Assembly (NCBI GenBank): GCA_964017195.1 | Contig: OZ024892.1 | Coordinates: forward strand, 19,037,389-19,101,388 | Direction: 5' to 3' | From: Siderastrea radians | Lineage: Eukaryota; Cnidaria; Anthozoa; Scleractinia; Rhizangiidae | Length of the DNA stretch: 64,000 nt | In this document: positions 35,021-44,965 of the stretch, one piece after another | Numbering within the stretch: the stretch's first letter is position 1 | Layout of the letters: every line of letters starts with the position of its first letter | Notes under the pieces: generated by a model | What the model saw: only the letters and a program-made list of their open reading frames with translations | The model's database searches: none | Told to the model about the DNA's origin: nothing | Translations under genes and position numbers: made by a program

Positions 35021-35250
35021 CCATGAGACCTCAGTGGAGATAAATGTGTCCTTCCTTTTACTACTTTTATGACCTTTTAATACCCTTTTATGTAAAAGTA
35101 ATCGATGCAATAATGACTGACAATAATCCGTAATTTTAAAATGCAACACAAATAATCCGTAATCTTTAGATTTAGTGCATGGCCAATAATCCGTATCCCT
35201 TCTCTAAAAACCCCTAATAATCCGTAATCCTAAAACCCTAACAGGGCCTC

Positions 35251-36344
35251 AATAAACGGCGCTTAATGTCGATTTTGAGTCCTAACTGTTAACTGTATCA
35301 GAACGCGCTAAACTTAGTGTCGCGTTTCAATGCGTAGGAAAGCCATCGGAAAAGCTTGGGAAGTGTTCCGAGAAATCGTCGGAACATCTTCGGACATTTA
35401 TTCAAAGCAACAAAAAAACAAAGGTGAATATACAAAGAATGCTTTGAAAGGGAGTTTAAGACGTTGGCCCTATGTAAAAAAGCTCCCGAAAGAAAAGTCT
35501 TAAAAATATTCAATAAATATAAAAAATCTAAATCTGTTAAAAATTTACATACAAAGAATAGTTAAAAATAAAACCAGTAAGGAATAAAAAGACAATACTA
35601 TGAGATATTTAAAAATACGAGATTAAAAAATGATTCTAAAGCTTTAAATAAACTGTAAGTTAGGCGAGACCACTTTTATAAATCTTTTGTTACATTTTCA
35701 TTTTTGCATACCTCATAACTGGACCGATCTTGCATGACCTTTGTGCCCCTAGCCTTGTCTAAGGACACAATCCATTGATATACAGCTGGATGTACACAGA
35801 GAAACAATGTGGAAAAAACGTTTGTCTCTAAGGAAACGCCGACCTTCAGGTCAAACCCAAGTCGTGCTTACCACCCCACAACTTGTCTTCCAAAAAAAGG
35901 AAAGACAGAGAATAGGCAGAATATTGTAGCAAACAATCTTTGTCAATTTTTACCTTTCACTCATACCTGGACGAGAAAACGGTAAAAAAGGTCTAAAACA
36001 GAAGAACACAAATGAAACACTTTTTATGGTCATTTATAGTGGCGATATTTAATTTTAGATGATATCGAGACAATCGACCATAAAAACGTGTTTACTTGTA
36101 CTGCCATCTATCCATTGAATAAAGGTGAGGTTTTCATCATGAAAGTAGAAAACTATTAAAAAATTTAGGCAGGATCGGGATTTCGACGTAAAGAAGGGCG
36201 GCATGGCAGGATTAACAGGAAAAAATAGGCGGGATGGCGGGATCTAAGAACCCTATTGTGGACCCTCAATATTTCAACTAATACAACTAGTCGTCTACAG
36301 GGCCAGTGCTAAACTGAAGCGTATAACGGCTCTAATATTTAAAT
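35251..36344. other. Intergenic, nothing assigned
   Basis: AT-rich, with no exon or bounded repeat recognised. CGGGAT-rich sequence near 36170-36245 (repeated 'ggcgggat', 'ggcaggat') is a small degenerate tandem. Confidence 0.35.
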
Positions 36345-36947
36345 TTAAGGTGGCTCCCTAAAGTTTCTACAGAAGTGACTATACAAACTGGCAAGAGTTA
36401 CAAAAGAAAACCCTAGTTCTGTTGTCTTGCAATCTTTGTTCCTGAGATTTGCCGGTAAGGTTACCAACATAATTACCCTTATTTTTCAGTTTTTGCTTCT
36501 TAGGCATAAGCTGTTGTCATTGCAACAAAACGTCTAAAGAATGATGGATATTCTCCATTAATTAATCTTTATTCTTTAATATTTTAAACTTTCCCATCTT
36601 GTGAAAATGATTTTTACTAACATTTTGCAGGGGAAAAAATATGGGATCGTTCAGACGGTTTCACCGTTATCACATGATTTCTTATTTTTAACCACTCAAT
36701 TGAATTGCTCTGACAGAAATTTTCCAAAAAATAGTATGTGGAAGGTAGCGTTAGTATCTCAAAATGTGCAAAATTTAAAAAATTCACCTGAAATGCAAGA
36801 AAATTCACTGTTAACTTTGCTTTTTTTGGCTATGCTGACATCATACAATGTCAGGAAAATTTTACGATTTCAAGTGAGCGTGCACTATTACTACAGCTCA
36901 CATCATCAGCGCACGAGCGGTCATAAATCTATAGGGAGCCACCTTAA
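36345..36947. mobile_element. TTAA-bounded fold-back element, copy C
   Basis: Starts TTAAGGTGGCTCCCTAAAGT and ends with the complement of TTAAGGTGGCTCCCTATAGA. The first 16 bp of the two ends are perfect inverted repeats bounded by TTAA. 603 bp, no transposase; a 121-codon frame at 36601-36966 lies across it and has no recognisable domain. Confidence 0.75.
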
Positions 36948-38916
36948 ACATAAACAAAGTAGTTAATGGTTAACTAGTATACATGACAAAAATGTTTGTA
37001 ACAGTATATGATAATAAATTAATGTGAAATAACTAAAAGGTTAAAAAAATACTGTAAAGGGTAAATAAAAAATGTGACATTAATGTAACAAATGGCACTA
37101 ATAGACTGATGTATAATTGTGTACAAACAAAGAGTTATTTCAGAGATACATGGTCAGTGTTCATTATGTCGGTTTAAACTGTCCAGTGATGAAGTTCTAC
37201 CTCTCTCTATGAGGTAAGCCTCTCTTGCTTTAAGGCAGGCTGTGTTTTTGGAAGGCTGTAATTCCAGGGGAATAACACATGTCTGCAATTGAGTGATCTG
37301 GTATATTAAAATGAGTAGGAACAGCTGAACAGGAATTAGAATGATTAGGATTGTTAGTAGCTTGTCTGTGTTCTGTGAAGCATGAACCCTCCCCTTCCCT
37401 CTCCCCTCCCTTCCCCAGCCCTTCGCTTGTTCTCACCCTTTCCCCTACTAGAGAGCCTGTTCACACGCTCACCCTGTTTAGGACAGACTTGCATAAAATT
37501 ATATACCTGGTACCTTGTGCAGGGCAGAGAGGACAAAAACATTTACACCCATTCTCAGCTAACAGGGACCATTGATGTTGAGCCAGTTTGTTTGTTTTTT
37601 CTGACATTACAAGGGCATTGTAACATAAAAAGAACTTTTATTTTAATCTTTGTTCTATAAGAAGTTACCTGAAAAAAAATTATTGAGTGGATTAGTCAGG
37701 TTATTTTTTAGTGATTTTTATGTCATCCCAAGTAGCCAAAATCCGGTTGTCGCATAGCAGGAAATAAAACTTTATAAGATATCTATAACGGTAAATGCTT
37801 AGGTGCTTATAATAAAAATCATTCCGGTTTTTTACATCTTACACAAAGGTTTGTAAATATATTAACTGTAAGCCTCAGATATTTTTCACTTTCTTGAAAG
37901 TTTATTAAGCGTTTTTACATTACCATATCTGGGGACTGAATTTTTTACGAGCTGATTTTCTTTTCCTCACTTGTTTTTTGCATGTTCTTCCCTTACTATC
38001 ATTCTACTTCAAAACAGCGGTCACTAAAAATGGGTTGTTGAAACACTCTAAGAAAAAATATTGCGATCGGCTCGCTTGGAAGAGCTAATTTTTTTGGGAA
38101 AGTAAATTATGTTACCATGTTTCATGGACAGTATTTTACATTCTAAATAGAGAAGTTGCCAACTGGTGTTTTAAAGAAACTTGCTTGCAAAGTACTCGAA
38201 ATAAAATGGCTGTTTTAAAAGCTTTTACCTTAATTTTGGACTAGTTCGAGAGGACTAAAAGTAGATTGTAATATTAAGTTACTGTATCATAATTTACTGG
38301 AAATAACACAAGAACTTGTTAGTTTTCTGTCCAATTTAAGGAAAACACAGTTCTAATGATAGGAAAACAAAGTTCAAGTGCTAGTGTGTTTGAAAATTCT
38401 ATTGAAAAGGGTGCTGGGAAAAACTTTTATTTTTACCTTTCAAAGCGCCAATGGTCCTTGTTAGCTGAGAATGGGTGTATAATGTCCATTGGCATGTCTC
38501 CATGTAGACCATATGAGGGAGTACCCACCCCCCCCCCCCCCCCCACTACAAAATAGCACTACACAGCCCTAACTAGTGCTATAGCTACACAGCAGGGTTA
38601 TATAAACCAACACAGCCCTGAATCCCAGCGGGGGCACTACCTGCAGTGGGCAACATGGGCAGGCTTCACCTGAAAGGGGGTTATTTTCTAAAGAAACTGT
38701 GGTGCTGCATGGGTGGGAAAATTTAAATTTATCAACTGAGTTGTTAAGGTAAATTGGCCACCATAAAGAAATTAAAAGCTGAGGTTTCGAGTGTTAGCCC
38801 TTCGCCAGAGCGAATCAAGGAATTGTGGGTTGGTGATGGAGCTACACTAGTGGTAGGACCATGGAATTGTCCACCACGCGAACAAAACAATAGGAAAAAT
38901 TGGAATGACTAGGAGC
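36948..38916. other. Intergenic, nothing assigned
   Basis: CT-rich tract at 37385-37450 and a C17-type run at 38527-38544. Sequence near 38780-38830 ('gagtgttagcccttcgcc') resembles a dispersed fold-back family but its partner arm is not in view. No gene supported. Confidence 0.35.
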
Positions 38917-39209
38917 TAGCCTGAGAAAACAGCCGACGTTTCGCGAGGTCGCCACATGAGCCCTCGCAAAACGATGTCTGAGTAATGAGAGCAGAAATTC
39001 CATACTGATGATGCGTCACTACCCAGATCTAGGTAGTGCTTCTGATTGGTTGAAACGTGTGGGAACTTCATTTCAACCAATCAGAAGCACTACCAAGATC
39101 TAGGTAGTGACGCGTCATCAGTATGGAATTTCTGTGCTCGTTACTCAGACGTCGTTTTGCGAGGGCTCAAGTGGCGACCTCGTGAAACGTCGGCCGTTTT
39201 CTCAGGCTA
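38917..39209. mobile_element. Nearly full-length palindromic MITE (TAGCCTGAGAAAAC ends)
   Basis: The 293-bp unit is almost entirely two inverted arms. Landmarks pair in mirror order: TAGCCTGAGAAAAC/GTTTTCTCAGGCTA, GACGTTTCGCGAGGTCGCCA/TGGCGACCTCGTGAAACGTC, TACCCAGATCTAGGTAGTGC/AGCACTACCAAGATCTAGGT (approximate), and CCAATCAGAAGCAC copies. The loop is about 30 bp. Non-coding. Confidence 0.85.
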
Positions 39210-39545
39210 AATAGGAACTTGACACCCGGTGATTTTAATCTTGCTTGACTAGCAGGGAACTTCTGCTCTCTTGCGTTGTTAATTTGAAGGCTTCTCTTGC
39301 ATCGCTTCCATGGCTTCATCTTACTACATTTACATCTTTGATTGTATTTTTGGTAATAACAATCGTAATAAATAAACAAATAAAACTTATTGGAGGATAA
39401 AAACATCTGTTGCGCCATATTCATCTTTTTTTAACACTAAGTTTCATTCGAAGATCAACGGTCGATATTATTTTGCAGATTTTGATGTACACTGTATAAA
39501 GCGTGCCTGCCTCGATGCGTTACGTACGTGACACGTTGAACAGTT

Positions 39546-39890
39546 TTACTCCTGTTGAGCTGATTGTGACACTTTTTCGTAAAAATACTGGACTGCTTGA
39601 TAGTCTCTCTCCTCAAGCCCATTTACAAACAAGTTTTTCTCATCGTCAGTCCAATGCAAAAACCAGTTTTTAAACATTCTGAGCTGGCAACTAAATACGT
39701 CCAGGCCCCTTGACTGTTGAAGAGAGAGTGACTCCATCGCACCATACAATAAACAGACTTTGCGAGGGGTCACCTTGCTTGCAAGGATATCTATAAAATG
39801 ATACTTCTGTTGGTCGGTCCAGCAACTAAACCAGGCCCAAATTATTCGCATTTCTTCCTCGGTGGAACGCTTCTCCGCAGAATCTGCCAT
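39546..39890 (-). CDS. C14orf119-like protein (DUF4508 family), intact single exon
   Basis: An ATG at 39890 opens 114 codons ending in TGA-free frame at a TAA/TGA-type stop at 39546-39548, with no intron. The length and layout match the C14orf119 family (human protein about 140 residues with a longer N-terminus). The first helix pair reads IIWAWFSCWTDQQKYHFIDI (about residues 15-34), a linker carries the PRKVCLLYGAMESLSL segment, and the C-terminal half contains DVFSCQLRMFKNWFLHWTDD. The conserved family landmarks, a W-F-x-x-W pair and the F-x-CQL motif before the second W-F-x-x-W, are all present. The biochemical function of the family is not established. No deleterious change is seen, so the gene is probably functional. 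A hAT element sits 11 bp upstream of the ATG, and an out-of-frame ATG begins 10 bp upstream of the main start and overlaps the coding region for 24 codons. Confidence 0.85.
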   Translation of the reverse strand: MADSAEKRSTEEEMRIIWAWFSCWTDQQKYHFIDILASKVTPRKVCLLYGAMESLSLQQSRGLDVFSCQLRMFKNWFLHWTDDEKNLFVNGLEERDYQAVQYFYEKVSQSAQQE

Positions 39891-39901
39891 ATGGGTCCAT
39901 A

Positions 39902-40973
39902 CAGGGCGGGAAAAGGTTGGGCGATGAAACGAGCAGTCCGCTCTTCAAGCGATGTGTGATGCGGAGAAGGACTGGCACGAGCGCTCTTTCCGCGCTTCCG
40001 GTACGTTTGGTAGCCGGCAAAATTTACCTTTCAACAAACCGGAAATCTTATTTTCTTTCTTTATTTTTCAGCCAGCCGTGCACTATGATTGAAACGGTTT
40101 TTCACAGTCCTGACTCACAGCTAAAAACGTTTATGTCTGCGTGCATATTAGTCAATCTTCTTCACAGTAAGTTGGCTAAAAATGAGCTCAATTTGAGGGT
40201 GTCGAAAGCTTGCTCTTGCCGCAAAACATGACATGGTTGTCTTTCATTGTCTCTTTTACAAAAGCTCCAAATTGCTCCACCCTAAATCTTACATATTTTA
40301 AAGGTCGATAAATTTTACATAACATAATAAAAAATTAGCTGGAGATATTTGGAGATAGTGGCGTTTTGCAACTTTAAACTTTGCCTCCTTGCAACCCGCC
40401 ATGGCGATGATTCGTCGCAACGTCGTCAACTGTATGTAAACAAATTAAAAGTGAAATTAAGTTTAAAGATTTCTTCTCCCTTTATCTCACAAAAACATAG
40501 CAAAGAAAACCGTTTAAACTGAGGAGCAATTCTATTTGTAGTTCCTAAAGAAACAGGCAAGCATAGGAGAGGTTTAGGAGAAAAAGAAGAAGAAGCGAGG
40601 TGTTGATGTTGATTTGATTAAATTTTAAAATTAACTAGGGTGTCCTGATTAACCTTGCACGAGCTGCATGCTTTATAAGCTTAAATACGCGTCATGCCAC
40701 GCGTCATCCAAACGCCATTTTCCATCTTTTCACTTTACTCTGCTCGTTTTGAGACAGTTTTAGGCAGTTTTTTAGCATCGATCAAGGCGGATAAGACAAA
40801 GAAAAGATAAACCAAAGTCGGCGTTTTTCGGGAACTTCATAGATTACCAGGATTATGGAGGAAACCCAAGGAAGCAACCATTTTGATCTAGCATCTAATT
40901 TGATCCCAGTCCACTGCATCACACTTTTCTGCTCGGACGCGCTCGTTTCATCGCCCAACCTTTTCCCGCCCTG
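39902..40973. mobile_element. Non-autonomous hAT element in the DUF4508 gene leader
   Basis: The 1072-bp element has perfect 33-bp terminal inverted repeats (39902-39934 beginning CAGGGCGGGAAAAGGTTGGG, and 40941-40973) and is flanked by the exact 8-bp duplication GGTCCATA at 39894-39901 and 40974-40981. CAGGG ends plus an 8-bp target duplication define the hAT superfamily. Subterminal sequences (GTGTGATG(C) blocks and GGACTGG) are also inverted. There is no transposase frame. The exact repeats and duplication suggest a recent insertion. Confidence 0.93.
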
Positions 40974-40981
40974 GGTCCATA

Positions 40982-41130
40982 TGTGAAACTTCTTAGCCAG
41001 ATGTGCGGCAGCTCTCACAAGTAAGCTTACGCTCATGTCACGTGGGACACAGGACACGCAAGAGTAAACAAAGCATTTTTCGCGAATTGGTTGAAATAGC
41101 CAATCAAAAAGCGATTGCATAATTAATAAT
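40982..41130 (-). promoter_or_regulatory. Displaced upstream leader/promoter of the DUF4508 gene
   Basis: Before the hAT insertion this minus-strand sequence joined directly to the ATG at 39890. It contains a CCCACGTGACATGAGC segment with a CACGTGAC E-box (USF-type) at about 41037-41044 (plus-strand numbering) and several CpGs, as expected for a housekeeping-type promoter. The transcription start was not determined. Confidence 0.45.
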
Positions 41131-42091
41131 AGACTGAGTACGAAACTACCACAACTCTTCCACGCTGGAAATAAACCTAACGGATACCAGTGACCGGTGA
41201 GGAATCTTCATGGGAGTGTTCTGACAGTATTTCAAGCGATAATTTCAGTATTTACAAGGGAAGTAGTAACCTAGATTTAATGCAGACGTCATCGGAAACA
41301 GTTATTTTCGCGGGAAAGGCTTATCTTAAAATAAACCTACTCGTAAAAACGCTGTTGCACGAATTTATGGCAGTTGGACGCTCCGGGTAATGTGCTCCTG
41401 AAAAAGCTAAACAAGAAAACCTGTTCGGGTGTGGTTTATCAAAGACGGCCCCCTTGTAATGTCGCCACCCACGAACCGTAATGTTGATCCCAAAATATCC
41501 CTATCCGCGAACCATATAGTATGATCATCCGCGAACAATAAAATTTTTCGACATTTTTCTAGGGGAACGAATGTTTAATCGTCAACGGATCATCAGCTTT
41601 CAATTTTTATCCGGCCCACAGAAGTAAGTGAAAACGCTCAATTATTTCTTTTGAACGGACAAGTGGTTATTAACCTTTTAACAGCTTTCAGCCTTTCGCA
41701 CAAATCACTGACAAATGACCTTTGTTTTTTCTGTTTTGATCTGTCTTTATAACGATTTGAAGTCTGACCTCTCTCTCCATAGCCTGTTCCAGGCGTTCAG
41801 ATAGTGGAGCGCGAGCGAAAAATAAAGCGCAAGCGAAAAACGAGCGAAAGAGCGGGAAAAAAACAAGAGGAAACTGGAGCCCAGTCTCCCCTCGTTTTTT
41901 TCCCGCTATTTCAGCACCCGATTCGCTCAAAATTAAACGCATATAAGCGATATCTAATTATCATAAAATTACCGCATGCAAGCGTGTAAAGTAGGCCCTA
42001 TTTACCAAACGAGAATATGAAATAAAGGCCTGGCTGCTCAGAAAAGTTCCGATACGGCCTGGGCTCTTTTTGTTCAGCCGGGCAGCTCCAA
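41131..42091. other. Intergenic between DUF4508 promoter and KDZ gene
   Basis: Contains imperfect copies of a 'cgcgaaccatata'-type motif (41470-41540) and a fold-back (GAGCGGGAAAAAAAC pairing with GTTTTTTTCCCGCT, 41850-41910). The 90 bp before the KDZ ATG are CpG- and GC-richer (ggcctgggctctttttgttc) and may be its leader. Confidence 0.4.
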
Positions 42092-44913
42092 ATGCCTCCT
42101 CGACGTGCAAAGAAAACCTTTAAAGTTGTCGCTTTTAAAAACGGGAAAGTAGCGAAAACTTCACGGTTAACTGTCCCTCTTACACTTCGCCATGCTGCTG
42201 TCTCTGCTTCGTCTTCTGCGTCGTCGTCTGATACATTGACATCGAGCACTGAGCTTGAGAGCTGCAGCAGTTTTTTGGAAGCCGAAGGAGATCTTCTCTT
42301 GCCCGAACGCCAAAGGAAGAAACCAAGGCTTCGAAAAGTAAAACTAAAAAGGAAGCTTAAGGCTTATCACGTTAGAAAGACGAGGCTGGCTGAATCGTGG
42401 CTGAAGGTTAGAAAGCAGCTAGTGTCTGCCCTGCTTGAGAGACACACATTGCCCATTGGGCAACTGTGTGTTTTCCCTGCATGCGAAAAGGAGGCTGTGG
42501 GGAGATGTTTGGATTGTGGCCCTGCACAGTTTTTGTGTGAAGCCCACCTGAGCAGTGTCCATGCAGGTGGCCGATCTCTTCATCAGCCTGAAGTTTGGAA
42601 GGTTCGTAACCTAAACAGTAAATTGCAGTTTATATAAACTCTGGGCTCATCCAGCTTTTGGTGGCTTATATATCCGGGTGGGCTGATAAATAAGCGCATG
42701 GTATAAAAAATGTTTTGGAATTAGATGATAAGATATGAGTTGAGACTATTAAACATAAAGCATCATCAAAGATGTTGGCCATTCACTGATCTTTAATAAA
42801 ACTTTTACAAACCACAATTGCGGAATGTTTTGATGGGCTCATAAAAGGGTAGGCTTATTTCCGTGTGGGCTATTGTAACCGGGTTACTTTTTTTTTTTGC
42901 ATAAGGATGGGCCAGTATTACCAGTGGACTTTTAACTGATTGGGCTTCTAACCGGAATTTAACCTTACACTTCATCAAAAAAAATATATTTTGATATTAA
43001 CACCCAGGATTTACTGGGAAATTCATGCAGATTACCACCTGTTGTTATTTTTTTTGCAATCTTTGGCTTCAGGAAATACTATGCTCTGTTGGTTTCTGTC
43101 ATTTTATTCTATTACTAAATGCGTGGGGGGGGGGGGGCGCATGGTTTCGGGGCTCTGAAAGCCATTTGTCCTTTGTTTATGGAGCTGTTCTTTTTGCTTG
43201 TACCTTTATCAGTAATATACGTATATATATAATTATACTGTCAGTGCCTACAGAAATCCTGTAGGAGTCATTCTTGTCTCATACACAGTTTATTAACTTT
43301 CTGGAAAGTTGACGGGTTGCCAACATGCTCTTTTACCCATTGTAAACAGTCGCTTGAAAGTAGAATGATAACAAAAATATGGATATTTCATTCAGGATGG
43401 CAGGTTTGTGCCCTATCAGTTTGAAATAGAAAGCCTTGTATGGACGACATTCCACAACAAGGACCATGGATACGTTCGTGATATTGTAGTTGTTGGTATT
43501 AATGGTAAGTTATGTGCTTTGTTTATAATATACCATTTTTATTAAGTTTTGTGTGAACTGTTTTTTAATAGCATGTATAGCATACATAATGTATATGTCA
43601 AAGAAAAAAACATGGTGTATTAAGTTACACTGGCTTAATGAACAACTGATTTGTTTGCTATGGGTAATGCTCACATGCTTGCTTGTGTCATTTGTGAATT
43701 TTTGTTAGATCCTACAACAGGTTCATTATACAGTGGACTCTTTTCCAAAGTAACAATTGATACAAACCATTGCTGCTTATGTACATATTGATGCACAGTT
43801 AGTGGTTGCATTTCATTCACTGTTCACCAACAAGCCTGCTACCTAAGAAAAATTTTAGAGAGCCCTTCGGGCTCCCAAGCTTAAAGTTAAGGAGCCTGGG
43901 TTTTAATAACCTCTCTTACCAATGTTAAATATTTTCCTGACATTCAGTGAACAGGGTTAATTAAGTTAGTATGATCAATGAGTCACACCTATTAAAGATT
44001 AATGACACCCACTGTACACATTTCTTAGAAAAAACTGCTTGAACCAAGGTGTACATGTATCATAATAATTATTCTCTTCTATGATCATTCCATGGAATTT
44101 CCATAGTAATTGAAGCAATTACTATGGAAACTGTTAGGTGCCCCAACAGGCTGCAAGTACAGAAATTTGGTTCCCTGCACTCATCACTTAGGTGCCCCAG
44201 GCTGTCAGGCTCCTGTTAGGCAGCAGCCTTGACTAATATATGCATTAGCAGCAGAATCCAAGCAAAATTATTACTGACATTTCCTTGTACAAGAACTGCC
44301 TCCACTTGTTTGTCAGTAGGTTCTTTTCTCCATTTGCCCCATCATATTAAAATGATTTTCCAAATAAAACTTATGAGTATTCCTACTTTTCACAGATATA
44401 TTGGGCTTTCTAACACATGGCTTGGTAGATCAAATGGCTAGGGAACTTCACTGGTATCAGTATTTTATTGAAATTCACTGTCTTCCTTTTTTTCAGGGCA
44501 GCAACATCGTATTCATTTAAAATGTTGTGACCATGAGCCCGAGGCTGTCACTCTAATAAGAAATGGCTTCTGGCCATCTACTCCCAAACAGCCACAAGTG
44601 GCTTTTGACCAGAAACTGATGGTCCTGCTTCAGTACCTCTTCCTTGAATGCAGAGTGTCACTGAAAACCATTTACCAGGCACTGCAGTGGCTAGCACCAC
44701 CCCTTTCAAAGGTTTTTGTAAGTACTCAGTCATGATGCATTGGTGACTCAAGTTGTTAAATTGCTTTTAAAAAGTGCTAAACTTAACAATTCTGTTTAGC
44801 ACATCCTTTATATTGTTTCTTTAAATAACACCATGATACAGACATTGCCATACATAACTTGTGGTTACTGTTCAACTTAGTGTGAGAGGAAGCTTGACAG
44901 ACCAGAAAGAGGC

Positions 44914-44965
<52 letters not shown>

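Larger units (their letters stand above)
33039..35250. mobile_element. Composite element bounded by GAGGCCCTGTTAGGG ends
   Basis: GAGGCCCTGTTAGGG (33039-33053) is inverted at CCCTAACAGGGCCTC (35236-35250). AATAAA lies directly outside both ends and may be a target duplication. Both ends carry AATAATCCGTA-like motifs, in the same orientation (33064, 33091, then four copies at 35126-35224). Inside are a LINE tail and a degraded Penelope-like reverse transcriptase, so this is a composite or nested insertion. Confidence 0.55.

Noticed and set aside
36601..36966. 121-codon frame in the 36-kb TTAA element
   Set aside because: It crosses the element end and has no transposase or other domain.
40782..41120. 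112-codon minus-strand frame
   Set aside because: Runs across the border of the hAT element into host sequence, so it is a chance fusion.
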